64,000 nucleotides of DNA, taken from Nilaparvata lugens. Taxonomy: Eukaryota; Arthropoda; Insecta; Hemiptera; Delphacidae. Shown piece after piece: positions 1 to 11,749 of this stretch. A model generated the notes under the pieces. It worked only from the letters and a program-made list of their open reading frames with translations. It was not told where the DNA came from and made no database searches. Within the stretch, counting starts at the first letter, position 1, and the number at the start of each line of letters is the position of its first letter. The stretch covers positions 98,725,422-98,789,421 of the forward strand of contig NC_052518.1 in the NCBI RefSeq assembly GCF_014356525.2, written 5' to 3'. Position numbers and translations under genes: made by a program.

Positions 1-37
1 GGGTAAATATGATAATTGTTATTATTGTTATATTGAG

Positions 38-1478
38 ATGAGTAGCTCTAGTTCTAGTGACTCTGAACAATCACCTAGTGAATTCGAGGTTTCATTATTA
101 CGTTTACCTATTGATTTAAAAGTAAAATCTCTGGATAAATCAGAATTATTAGAGCTAGGCAAACAGTTAGGTATTCACATCCCTCAATCTGTTAATATTG
201 AATACTTGAGATTCGCTGTTGACTTGGCAAAAAAAGTTTGTATTTATGTGGACCACGATTCAGGAGCTAGAGATGCTCTAAGTCGATTACTTAAGTTAGG
301 GTCCCTGTCTCAACGCGATCGTATTATCTTCCCTATGTTAGCCGATTACGAGCGAATAGTAGGCAAGCTAGGCAGAAATCAAGAACACATCTACGACACA
401 GTAGCTCCCGATAACTTAGCAAATATCCTAATTCCAGAAAATAATATGGCAGGGAATGATAAAAGACCCTTTGCGAAACCCGAAAGCTATGGGGTACAAA
501 GAGTGAAGACTTCAACGAGTGGTTGAAAACCTTCAATAGGGCAGCAAAAATAAATAAGTGGGATGAGGATGATAAAATCTTGTATTTACCCCTCTACCTC
601 AAGAAAACAGCATTGGCAATTTTCGACATATTTTCGGATAAAAATGAAAACGCGACATTTCTTGATGCAGTAGGCCACTTAAAAAGTAAACTTGTAGACC
701 CTGTTCATGAAGAGACAACCAGACAAAAACTCGAAAACAGAAACAAATTACCAACAGAAACATACACAGAATACACAGCAGATATAATAAAACTTTGTCA
801 CATTCTTGAGCCTCAAATGTCAGAGAAAAGAATAGTAGGATATGTTTTGAGAGGCTTAGACGTAGGAGCATTGCAACATGTTGCTTTCATGGACAATGCA
901 TCAGTTGAAGATTTAGAGAAAAATCTCGCCAAATATGAAAGATCTCGCTTCCTTCTAGACAAAAAGTTAGGAATGCATAATGCTTCAATCGAACAGCCTG
1001 TCCAAAAAATAAATGTAGTAGATACTTTAGAGAAGAAATTGAACGATCTGAGTATTGTGGTGAAAAATTTGAGTAGAAATGTAGGTCAATCACAAAATCC
1101 CAATCCTAATAGACAGTTTGGAAATAGGAGCGGAAACTTTTCCCCACACGAAACAAATCAGAACAACTTCCAAAGACAACCTTATTCAAACAATAATAAT
1201 TACAATGATCGCGACAGAAACACACAATCACATAATCCTAATCCTAATAGACAGTTTGGAAATAGGAGCGGAAACGTCTTCCACACGAAACAAATCAGAA
1301 CAATTTCCAAAGACAACCTTATACAAACAATAATTACACACAATCAAAATCAGTCAATTACAGGACACCAATCAACCCTAATAGGACTAGATTCTGTACA
1401 TACTGTAAGAGGAATAATCACTGGAAAGACGATTGTTTTTTCTTATCAAAAAACTCGAATACAGGATCCCGAGCCTAG
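38..1478 (+). CDS. gag: gag of errantivirus-like element (two frame breaks)
   Basis: The structural polyprotein begins at the ATG at 38 with a serine-rich start. The frame changes near 490-500, just before the capsid-like domain (522-1000: helical, rich in Lys/Glu, Ty3-gypsy gag type), and again near 1276 inside a duplicated Asn/Arg-rich nucleocapsid segment. After the second break the frame runs through a CCHC zinc knuckle, CTYCKRNNHWKDDC (C-x2-C-x4-H-x4-C), at about 1395-1436 and stops at TAG 1476-1478. The knuckle is expected at the end of Gag and supports this frame. Pol is entered from here, probably by -1 frameshifting. Both breaks look like single-base indels rather than decay. Confidence 0.75.
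1102..1345 (+). repeat. 138-bp tandem duplication in the gag nucleocapsid region
   Basis: The block beginning AATCCTAATAGACAGTTTGG occurs at 1102 and again at 1240, a period of 138 nt (46 codons). Both copies encode an Asn/Gln/Arg-rich stretch. Copy two is one base shorter near 1276, which throws it out of frame. Confidence 0.8.
1448..1454 (+). promoter_or_regulatory. Candidate -1 ribosomal frameshift site A AAA AAC
   Basis: The zinc-knuckle frame reads tcA AAA AAC here, a canonical X XXY YYZ slippery heptamer, 22 bases before the Gag stop at 1476-1478. The -1 frame then stays open into Pol. A second possible heptamer, T TTT TTC, lies at 1436-1442 in the same frame. Gypsy-class elements commonly make Gag-Pol by -1 slippage. 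A downstream pseudoknot was not worked out. Confidence 0.65.
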
Positions 1479-4400
1479 ACGAATCGGATATGAACTTGGG
1501 ATCCGGATTTGAAAAACAAAGCGCTGAATTTCCATTTGATAATTATTCTCCAAATTCAATTGATAAAGAAGAAATCACATGTAATATAATATCTTCTGTA
1601 TCAATGAAAGATGAACAATCCAAAGCGATAGAATTTGTCAGGCAGTTTTTTCTCAATGCCAATAATAATCAGTTATACTCAAATGAAAGTGAAATTAATT
1701 GCTCTAACGAAATAGAAAGTGAAACCAACTTCAAACAGCTATTGTCTTCCGAAATGCATGCTCAGCACGAACTTGGAATGAATGGATCATTGACTAAAGA
1801 GAGAAGAATTCAAGTCCCAGTACTTACTATTAATGGAAAATTCAAAGGAAAAGATGTATCAATTACCATTGACACCGGTACGAACGTAAACATAGTTCAA
1901 AAAAATCTTTTAAGTAGCGATGATCTAAAACATTTGAAAAATAGTAGTATTGCTTTATCGGTAGCTAATGGTTCATTAATGCCGATCACAGGAATGATCT
2001 CGAGTGAAATTCAAATACATGACAGGAAATTCGAAGTAAATTTAGTAATTTCTGAAGACTTACAGGCCGATATTATTGTTGGAAATTCCTTCTTCTCAAA
2101 ATATAAAATGAAATTAGATTATGAGAATAACATCATTTCAATGAACGATAATGGTAAAATAGTCGAATTAGACATGGATAAAGAGTGGATTTGTACATTA
2201 AATAGATTACACAACGATTCTGAAACAAATATTACAAAAGAAGTCTGCATACCCAATCCCGTAAATTTCGTCAAATGTGCTCTTGAAACAATAATCCCCG
2301 CTCAAAAAGACGTGAATGTCAAAGTCAATCTAACACAAAAATTGCTCAAAGTATCCCATTTTACTCCAAATGAATCGTTATTACATAATAAAAAATTGCA
2401 TGTGCTTTGGAATGAGGATGATTTTGAAACACACATGAGTGAAATTAGAATTTTGAATCTAGGAAGGCAAGATATAAGATTGTTGCATGAAACTATTATT
2501 GGTGAAATTGAAGGAGAAGTTTGTAATTACGACGAATCTGTTTCATTAGTAGACTCTGTTCTATTCGATGGAGGGGGTTGTGAAATAGATATTAATAAAG
2601 ATCTTACACCAGAGCAAAATTCAAAGCGAAAAGACTCATCAATAAATACAAACACCTATTTTCAACAAACGAAATTGATTTCGAGGAAGCGAAATTACCC
2701 GAATACAAGTTCAAACTTACAGATTACACACCCATTGCTAAGTCACCGTACAGATTACCTATCGCTCAAAGAACAGAAATAGACAGACAAGTAGAGTTAT
2801 TGATAAAAGCAGGAATAGTTTGTGAAACCCAGAGTCATTATGCTTCTCCCGCATTTTTAGTTACTAAAAAAGACGGTGGATTCAGATTGGTTGTAGACTA
2901 TAAAATGTTGAACGAGAAAATATTACCGGATAGATATCCCCTTCCCCTTCTTCAAACAATTTTTGATTCTCTTGACAATTCGGATTACTTTTCCACCCTA
3001 GATATCAGACAAGCATTTTTCCAACAGCCATTACACGAAGATTGTCGAAAATATGTAGCATTTGCAACTCATAAAGGGCTGTACACGTTCAAAAGACTAC
3101 CTTTTGGTCTTAGAACATCTCCAAATGCTTTCCAACGAGCAATCAACCAAGTATTCAATGATTATTTGTATAGAGGAGTTTTGATTTACTTGGACGATAT
3201 CATTAGCTATGGAGAATCATTTGATAAGCAATATCAACAGCTCGAGAAAACCTTGAAAAGATTGCAAGACGTAGGACTAAAATTGAATACATCTAAATGT
3301 CACTTCTTCTACCGAAAAATTAAAGTACTTGGACACACTGTCTCAAAGGAAGGGATACAACCCGCTTCCGAAACCTTGGAAGCTATCGAAAAATACCCTA
3401 TACCCAAAACTGTCAAAGATGTCAGAGCATTTCTTGGTCTTAGTGGATTTTACCGAAAATTCATTCAAAACTACGCTATAATTGCAAGACCCTTAACAAA
3501 TCTGATATCTAAAAATAACGAGAATAAACCAATCACTTGGGAAGAAGATCAGCAGAACGCATTCTCGGAAATAAAAAGCAAACTTTTATCACAACCCGTA
3601 CTTCATCATTTTAATAATGATAAGGAGGTAGTGGTACACACAGATGCTTCTCGAGTTGGAATAGGGGGCATTATCTCGCAGCCTGATGACAATGGAAAAT
3701 TACATCCAGTAGCTTTTGTTTCCAGAAAACTGACAAAACATGAAGAAAATTGGGCAGTAGGAGAGATTGAACTTCTATCAATAGTGTATTGTGTAAATTA
3801 TTTCAGACAATACTTAATTGGCCGATTGTTTACAATCTACACAGATCATGCTAGTTTACAATACTATAAAACTTGGAAAAACCCCAGTATTCGAGTCAGT
3901 AAGTTACTTATGAAATTAACGGAGTTCACGTTCGATTTGAAATATAAACCAGGAGCCCAAATGCACGTACCTGATGCCCTGAGTAGATATCCACTAGAGA
4001 AGGATATAACTGATCTCACAAAGGACGAAAACTACAATATATTCGAAATAGAAGAAATAGACATAAAGACTTTACAGAAAAATGATGAGAGTATAAGAAA
4101 AATATATGATGCAATACGAAACCCTAATCATAGTGATACAGCTACGATTAGAAAGGCGAGAAAATACACGATCGAAAAAGACATTGTCTATCTGAAGAAA
4201 TTTGATGGGCATACCAATCAATTGAAACTTCTCGTACCCCGATCTCTTATCAATAAAATCCTTGAAACATTCCATGATGATTCCTTAACAGGTGGACATA
4301 CCGGCATTTATAAAACCCATGAGAAAATATCATCGAAATATTATTGGGAAAATATGTATGAAAACATTGCGAATTATGTAAGATCATGTAAAAATTGCCA

Positions 4401-5313
4401 AGAGAGAAAAACCCCTACTACGAAGCCTCAAGGTTTCTTATCACCCATCAAGTGTGATAGTAAGCCTTTCTCAAGTATCATGATGGACTACATCGGTCCG
4501 TTAGAGAGCTCAATGGGCTATTCATACATTCTAACGATTGTTGACTTAACGACCCGATATATTTTAGCTGAACCTTGTAAACACGCCGACGCAAATAATA
4601 CCACTAAATGCTTATGGAAATTAATATACCGATTTGGCGTTCCAAAAGAAATTCGATCCGATAGAGGTACACATTTTGTAAATAAAAAAGTCGATGACCT
4701 TATGGTTGAGCTTGGAATCAAACACATATTAGGATCATCAAGTCACCACCAAAGTCAAGGTCTGGCCGAAAGAGCCAACCGGACAATTCAAGAGATGCTA
4801 ACAGCTTACGTAGCCGATAATAGGAATTTGTGGGTACAAATGCTGCCGAAAGTTTTATTCGCATACAATACTTCGAAACAATGCTCTTTGAAATATACAC
4901 CTTTTTTCTTATTGCACGGTTTTGAAGCCACTACTCCTTTAGATTTGAAAATCTTTCCCGAAAATGACGACGTCACTTATCATTTAGACGCGAGATTAGC
5001 AAATCTTAAAGAAGTGCGAGAACAGATACCATCAATCTTATCAGATGCACAAGAAAAACAGAAATACTATTACGATAGGAATAGAACAGATTGCATTTTT
5101 GAACCAGGAGATTTAGTTATGGTCCACGATCCTGATGTAAGACAAGGACAGTCTAGGAAATTAGTCAAAAAATATTCAGGCCCATATGAAGTAGTAAAGA
5201 AAGTAACAGATGAAGTCTATGAGATATTTTTTCCGCTACGAGGTACTTATAAAAATGTAGCTTTTCATGTAGATAAATTGAAAAAATATTTCATACGAGA
5301 TCCCATCAATTAA
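1454..5313 (+). CDS. pol: pol: protease, reverse transcriptase, RNase H, integrase (one frame break)
   Basis: The polyprotein copies genomic RNA to DNA and integrates it. The retropepsin active site DTGTN lies near 1873-1887. A single-base shift near 2620-2630 moves the frame just before RT. From 2800 the reading is open to the stop at 5313 (837 residues). Counting from 2800: RT has LDIRQAFF at 67 and the catalytic YLDD at 130-133; RNase H has HTDAS at 280-284 and YTDH at 347-350; integrase has the zinc ligands H500, C530 and C533 and the catalytic triad D563, D621, E657 with the usual 35-residue spacing. A basic C-terminal tail follows. All catalytic residues I looked for are present, so the single break is the only visible defect. 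Confidence 0.9.
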
Positions 5314-6139
5314 GTGTTTATTGTTCTATTGTCTAACTGTATTCTTTATTCCAGCACTTTTCTTTATGCTAGCAATTATACCTCGCTCATCCTAAATCTT
5401 TGCCTTTCATTAATTTAAAAGACAATTGATGAGAAGAAATCGAGATGAAACATTCATGTAATTTATTTATTTTCCAAATCATTGAAAAACAATATCATGC
5501 TTACAACTGAATTTTTAGAGAATTTTGTTTGCGAGATCAGTATTGACTTGTGAAGCGATCAAATCCATTTTCTCACGACTAGATATCGAGATGATTCTCA
5601 AATCACAATAGTATGCAGTTTTCAATCAATCAATTAATTAATTGGATTTCTACTTCGATGAAACAATGAAATATAATTGAGCTCTGATAGACAATTTTAC
5701 TAGACATTCTAACGATGATTCATTATTAAAAGATGTGAATTGTTCTCACGTTTTTGTTTATGAATGAATGCTATTTGAAAATCATCAAATACGATTTATG
5801 CTTGAATATTATTTTCTTGACTCGTATGTAATAAAATGTTTCTCTTTTTCAGAAACGGATGATTCTTGATATAATAATTTATTTATTTATAAGATTATTT
5901 ATGTGAAAACGTATATTTTAATAACAATATTATCTGTATTGATGTTAATGAAATAATCAATTCCAGTAGGTGATTACGATTGGAATATAAGAAATAGCTA
6001 TTAATTTGACCATTTACATAATCTATTTGTAGGGTTTTTGGGGATTTTACTAGTAATTATTGTTTATAAAATTGATATCTTATACGAACTGTTCATTGAT
6101 AGATTAATATAGAGTACTAACTGATATAATATTTTTAAA
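5314..6139 (+). other. pol-env spacer with candidate env splice acceptor
   Basis: About 826 noncoding bases separate the Pol stop from the env start, unlike errantiviruses in which pol and env nearly touch. The segment is AT-rich with no ORF of note. A strong acceptor-like sequence, TTTCTCTTTTTCAG, ends at 5852. Errantiviral env is normally made from a spliced subgenomic RNA, so this could be its acceptor; the donor would lie upstream and was not identified. Confidence 0.5.
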
Positions 6140-7890
6140 ATGAATACCATAATACTTTGTTCCTTAGCATTTGTAGAATATGTTGTACGGTATTGTCTCA
6201 AGAAATTTCTCTTTTTCACGGAGCTCTATTTAAAGAAATTCACAATGTAGTATTTTACGAGTCCACAGTTCCAATAACATTCAGTATTCCTAGGTCAAAT
6301 CCTTTATTTGTTATGAGGAACCTTCTGAGTACTCCTTTAAAAATTGACTCATGTCCTTTCCCTTCCTCATCGGAGTGTGCAGTATTTGATCAGATTCATC
6401 GAACGGAGCTGCAACTTCTACAACTACAAGACGGCATTTACATTGGCAGCGATGACGACAACACTCCAGCTGAGAGCGAAAATCGACTACCACGCCGCGA
6501 ACGCTCTATCGATACGATCGGGGCGGTCCTAAACTGGTGTTGCGGAGTAGCTACCGACGAAGAATTGGGCGCATACGTGAAAACCGAAACCGACATCACT
6601 TCTCATCTCAGTAATCTTCAAGACTTCGTTCACGCTGAACATGTCGAATTGATAGACAACACACGCAAGATGAACGGCATGGCAGAGAACGTGAAGAAAG
6701 TATTGAACAACATGAAGCATGACCTTATTCTTTGGCAAGAATCATTCACCCAACAGAATAAGTTTCAGAAAGGGAATACTACAACCGATATACTGAAAAC
6801 ACAACTGAGGACTACTATTTTCATGTATATGATGACTCTATCTAACAACTACAATGAAATCGACATGAGATGCTACAATCAACAACTTTCTCATCACGTC
6901 ATTTCAAAAGAAGACCTAAACAATCGACTTCAAGAACTCGAAAAGAAAATAAACAAGAGAAACTTCACCATATCAACAAAAGACAACGATAAAATTCGAA
7001 ACTTGAAACTAACATCCTGCAGAAAATCCGACAACGAACTATTGGTTACCCTCAAAATACCAATAAAGAAGAAAAATTCAACTATTTCATTATTCCACCT
7101 GCAATCTATCCCGCTTCATTGGAATGGTCATACCTGCCGTTTGACCTCCCAACATCACCTGATACTTAGAGAAGAAAATAAACTGCAAATCCTGTCAGAT
7201 GACGAAGAAGACGATTGCCAGTTCAAGCAGAAAGGCCTCTGCTTGATTCCGAGGAAAAAGATGTCGAACTCCGCCACCCAAGCCACTTGTCTCCACCTTC
7301 TAACATCAGAAGCAGACGTATCGGAGCTACGAGAAGTCTGCAAATTTGATTGTAAAGCAACTGACAATCAAACCCTAATCACTCGCCTACGAGAAGACAC
7401 CTTCCTATTCCACAACACCGGCAAAAAGACGACAATTCGCTGTAAAAACTCAACAACTGAGGTCCCAAGCAACAGTCCAGGAACCCTATCACTCCACATC
7501 CCTTGCAACTGCGAACTTCAAGACGACAACGGCGACGTACTGATAAGCACTCTTTATCCTTGCGACTCCCGTTCCCATCCTTCTCCAGCTATTAATAATT
7601 TAATTCCTCACATGTGGACAAATTTATCTAAATTGAGCATCCCAATTTTTAAACATGAGACTCTGCCTCAGTACTTAAACCTTTCGGAAATCTTAAATGA
7701 AAATTGGCACTTGAATTTTTCAAAATTTGAAGAGCACAACTCATTCTCAGAAGACATTTTCCATCATGTTGAAATGCCAAATAACTTTGATTTGTTAGGG
7801 GTGAACAATAAACTGATCATTTATATTATTATTGTCTGGCAAACACTGATAACTGTTATATTCTTGTATTTGTCTTCAAAATTATATTAA
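6140..7890 (+). CDS. env: env-like fusion glycoprotein of the errantivirus-like element
   Basis: The product resembles the insect errantivirus Env / baculovirus F class. The best ATG, at 6140, starts a short hydrophobic signal-peptide-like run, but that frame is lost by an indel between about 6160 and 6190. The main frame is open from 6157 to 7890 (577 residues). Counting from 6157, a furin-type site RRER lies at 113-116, followed by a hydrophobic Gly/Ala-containing stretch fitting a fusion peptide. A helical region, several cysteines and N-glycosylation sequons follow. The last roughly 27 residues are a single transmembrane helix with almost no cytoplasmic tail. Assignment rests on architecture and position; the sequence is divergent. 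Confidence 0.75.
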
Positions 7891-8628
7891 GAAGAAAGCA
7901 AATCAACTGAGAGTCCCGAAACGTACTCCAATTGTGGACTACCCACAGGAGCTTTAAGAATATATTGTGTTTTAGTAAAGTAGTATGTAATGAAATCATT
8001 GAAATAATGGGTTAGGATATAGGAAACTATGCAAATAATAATTACTTATTCACTATTATTGTATCCATTTACTCTTTTATGCTATCGATTCAAATATTTT
8101 CCCAGATTAGAAGATAAACTATTTCAATTATTATTATTATTCTTATTTTCAAGGTCCACAATATTATTTTGCTTACTCGAATACTATTCGGACTTGATGT
8201 TTAATTTTTGCATTATGATTCAATTTTATTACTTTCGTAGATTTTGTAGGTTTAATTTTATTCATCAATATAATTGAAATTTTTTCCATTCAATTCTTAT
8301 TCAGATATGAATGTATTGAATTGTTGATTTGAAGTTGATTGATGTGTTAGGCTAAGTTTGATTTTTTATGAATTAGTTCACTATAATGTAATTTATATCA
8401 CTTGCATTTAGCTTATGAATTGGCACTCACATAGATTTAAGGTATTCATTGAAAGTTATGTTACATATAAATATCCAATTAGAATAATATTGTGAATAAT
8501 AATAATAATTTTAGCTTGCGGTAATTTTGACTTTAATTTTTGAAATATTATTGAAATGTGTAAAAATTAACTTAGAGAGATGCCGTTTTTTCGATAACTT
8601 CGGGTCGAAGTTTAGGGGGACCCGGGGA
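7891..8628 (+). other. 3' untranslated region and polypurine tract of the LTR element
   Basis: AT-rich sequence without a convincing gene follows the env stop. Near its end, TAGGGGGACCCGGGGA (8613-8628) is the only purine-rich, G-rich stretch and directly precedes a TG dinucleotide, as expected of the plus-strand primer site before a 3' LTR. Confidence 0.5.
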
Positions 8629-9196
8629 TGTAATAGAACTACATAATTTTATTATTTGTCATGAATTTTCACAATGAATAGATAAATTGTTGACGACGGT
8701 GAAAATTCATGACAAGTAAAATTATGAAAAAAATGAGAGGCTCTAGGCAGACGGTGGTAAGGACGGGACCTGGAAACATCTACAGCAGATCAACCAGCCC
8801 GACTTCTCCCTACTGAGAGGGTCTCCCATTTGGGTAGAGTGAGTGCCAAATTAATTATATTATTTTTATGTGAGGGTATATCTTGTCAATATTATTTGAA
8901 ATCATATTTTATCATTTGAAAATAATTCTTTTTAAATTATCAATAAATATTATATTATTCATTCTACATTTAATTATTTTACAATTAAAACCTTTCTCAT
9001 GAGATAAAGAGTAAGATCCAAATTTAACCTCTCGTTAGCCAAGCGATATTTAACCCCTCATTTATTTGATCAGTACATCTTATTTATCAATTATAATATA
9101 ACAGCATTATCTTTTATTAATGTCTGTATCCAACTCCTAGAGAGTTAGGACCTGTAATTCTTGTTGAATACAATCAATATTAATTATTTTGTTACA
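8629..9196 (+). repeat. Probable 3' LTR of the errantivirus-like element
   Basis: The segment begins TGTAATAG right after the polypurine tract and can end TTGTTACA at 9196, giving 568 bp with TG...CA ends. The matching 5' LTR is outside the window, so both borders are inferred. It contains an inverted repeat at 8642-8726. Confidence 0.45.
8642..8726. repeat. Inverted repeat in the LTR (hairpin)
   Basis: A roughly 30-base arm at 8642-8672, containing TTTGTCATGAATTTTCAC, is matched in reverse complement at 8699-8726 with a 26-base loop. Confidence 0.75.
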
Positions 9197-9991
9197 ATTT
9201 TAAATTACATCAGAAATCAAATTAGTTCAACAAACAATTTATCTATTCCATTACAAGGTAATGTAAAAACAGTTTGAAGATTTTGTTGGGGAAGACTGTG
9301 CGCTGGCAGAGGTGAAATTGAACATTTGGTCAAATTAGAACAATTGCTAAGGATGGAGATTAAAGGAAAAGTTAGATCGAGGGTTGGATGAGACATAGAA
9401 GTATGCAACACTACAACTTGATGGAAATATACATTCAAATCTAAAGATACCAACTCAAAAACAAAAAATGAGAAAGCAAAGGTAAAAAATAAATAAAACA
9501 AATCAAAATCATTCAAATGCATAGCAGAGCTTGGATAATTCTAGATACTAAAATCATATTAACCAAGTCTAAATATCGTGGGTTTAATTTAAACACTACA
9601 AGCACGAAGAAATTTCATAAATCCAAGTTTTGCTGTAGCTGCAAAGAAAATGCGAGGTTTTCAAGGGCTTCTAAATCATCCTTGTTCAAATGGTAAATTA
9701 TACAAGTTTGATTTTTCAGAAGCAGAATCAGAAGCAAAATCAACTGAATGCAGAAACTGAAATAATTCATGCGTGAGATGATTGTGAACAAATAAAGAAG
9801 GAAATTTATGAGTGTCTAGAGAAGAATCTAAAATTCTAAAGTGTCTAAAATGACAATTCTAATGTGTTTATAATCTAAATTATAAAAGTTTCTAAAGAAT
9901 TTATAAGAAGTGTTCAATAAAGAACTTTATAATGAGTGTCTAAAACAACCGTGAAACAAGGTCACAATAATTGTTTTTAGGCAATACATAC
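9197..9991. other. Intron sequence between LTR element and last visible exon
   Basis: AT-rich sequence; I see no exon, transposon ORF or clear repeat. The next exon of the host gene is presumably left of the window, which would place the LTR element inside this intron. Confidence 0.5.
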
Positions 9992-10129
9992 GTTTCCTTC
10001 AGTTTGTTCATTGTGCTGTACAGACTCTGGTTGCAGAGTATTGAGAACTTTGGCAGGAGATGGATTGACAGCAGCCCCTAGTCTCTCTTTCACCGAAGGT
10101 CTCTTAGGAGGAACGTTCTCTTGTTTCCC
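9992..10129 (-). CDS. RBM26: RBM26-like gene, last exon in the window
   Basis: 138 bases, phase 0, acceptor TTATTTTCTAG and donor GTATGTATT. The residues KRPSVKERLGAAVNPSPAKV match the SVKERLG segment that follows the RRM in RBM26/RBM27. The exon ends with a functional donor, so the gene continues to the left, past or across the LTR element. Confidence 0.88.
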
Positions 10130-10207
10130 CTAGAAAATAAACAAATGTTCCCACATGCAAATCTATCTACGGTACATGCAACACAACGTTTTTGAGGTAA
10201 CAGTAAA

Positions 10208-10380
10208 TCCAGTTACACACACATCGATTTTTTTCCGTCCTTGTGAAATCTACCAGATAAAATGGAACTTGGCAAACATATAAACACATCATTTGTTTGC
10301 CAAAGTATGTTTCATCTAATAGAATTTAAAATGACGGCAAAAATCGTACGTCCATGAATCGATGTGTGTGTATAACTGGA
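10208..10380. mobile_element. Palindromic MITE (CCAGTTACACACACATCG ends)
   Basis: The ends CCAGTTACACACACATCGAT and its near-perfect reverse complement at 10361-10380 enclose 173 bp, and the interior is also self-complementary. A diverged relative of its inner part is seen at 48361-48500. Confidence 0.75.
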
Positions 10381-10670
10381 CTACGAGAGAATAGAAGTGA
10401 TAGTTATTCATTCACGAAAACTTGTGGTTCGAGTTCCAAGAAAGTGGAATGAATTGGAGCACTGAATAACGCCGATAAATTTTCCCATATTTGTGCACCT
10501 CGAACCTAGCTAGACTCTAATTTTTTTCCAGAATGATACAAATATAATTAATGATAGAAATTTTTTGTTAGAATTCCAGAATCCAATATCTAGTGTAATC
10601 AAGCTTACATTCATAACGACTTCGAATTTCGAGTTTTTCTAGCCATTCTGAGAAAAATTAGTAGTCATTA

Positions 10671-11250
10671 TTAAGGCTGTGCAAAGGCTAAAAATAAACT
10701 TTCTACTGGTGATATTTTTCAAAGTTTTTCGATTTGTATATCATCAAGCTATCAAAATGAAAACGTTTTCTCAGGAAAATGTTTTTTCTTATCATTACTT
10801 TTTGAGATATGAGCGCCTGAAGATTAAATTTTTGGGACAGAACATTTCAAATTCGGTGAGAGATAAATCCATGAGATTTAGAAGATAGATTCTTGATGGT
10901 ATTGTTGATCTAGTAAAACAATTTTTTTTTGAAAATATCCATTTTAAAATAGTTATTCAATTTACTAAAAATAACCAAAAATAACTTTCAGTTGAGTTTA
11001 ACTTTTTCAAAGATTGATATTTTCAGAAAATTTTTGTTTTACTAGATCAACAATACCATGAAGAATCCATCCTCTAAATCTCATGGATTTCTGTCCTAAA
11101 AATTAAAACTTCAGGCGCTCATATCTCAAAAAGTAATGATCGGAAAAAAATGTTTTCCTGAGAAAACTTTTTCATTTTGATAGCTTGATGATATACAAAT
11201 CGAAAAACTTTGAAAAATATCACGTGTAGAAAGTTTATTTTTCGCCACAC
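10671..11250. mobile_element. TIR family C, copy 1 (TTAAGGCTGTGCAAAGGCTA)
   Basis: A long palindrome: the left arm from 10671 is repeated in reverse to about 11246. The usual right terminus is missing here, but the sequence CTTTGCACAGCCTTCAT at 12811-12827 looks like it, as if about 1.56 kb had been inserted. Other copies: 35934-36488, 40618-41258, 44663-45764. Confidence 0.75.
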
Positions 11251-11392
11251 TTGGATGTAATGAGCTGGTTTACGTGCGTCATATGGTGGCCGAAAGTGAT
11301 TGTTTTCCGACCAGGCCGGTAAAACTTTACGGCCCTAGGGCTGTAAAATGACCTTGAATAACAGCTGATTCTGATTTGATATGAACGGGTTT

Positions 11393-11740
11393 ACAAAATA
11401 GTTTTTGAAACAGAATCAGTTTATGCTTCTAGAATTGAATAAAGTATTTTGCAATAAGATACTATCATTTCATTTGGATGAATGAAATACAAATAAGATA
11501 TTATAAACTACTCAAATTCAATTTTCAGAGTATAATAGAATCTAACCTCAACCTCATAGTACTGCGTTTATCACAAAACCTGGTGGATAGTTTTGGAACT
11601 ACTTGGGCAATATCCATGGTGCTGAACGTTTTAACAAATAGTTTATGAAACAGAATCAGTTTATGCTTCTAGAATTGAATAAAGTATTCTGCAGTAATAT
11701 ACTATCATTTTATTTGGATGAATGAAATAGAGGTAAGATA
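11393..11740. repeat. Direct duplication, about 241-bp period
   Basis: The block containing GAAACAGAATCAGTTTATGC occurs at about 11405 and 11648 and stays similar for about 110 bases, with a shorter unrelated stretch between. Confidence 0.75.
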
Positions 11741-11749
11741 TCTTCTTCT

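Larger units (their letters stand above)
1..9196 (+). mobile_element. Errantivirus-like Ty3/gypsy LTR retrotransposon; 5' LTR outside window
   Basis: Gag, Pol and an Env-type ORF follow each other on one strand and are followed by a purine-rich tract and a probable 3' LTR. The window opens inside the untranslated leader, 37 bases before the first ATG, so the 5' LTR and primer-binding site cannot be seen. Domain order protease, RT, RNase H, integrase is that of Ty3/gypsy; the third ORF places it with insect errantiviruses. It lies antisense to the RBM26-like gene, downstream of its last visible exon. Four apparent single-base frame breaks (near 490, 1276, 2625 and 6170) interrupt otherwise well-kept frames, so it is either recently dead or carries assembly indels. 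Confidence 0.88.
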
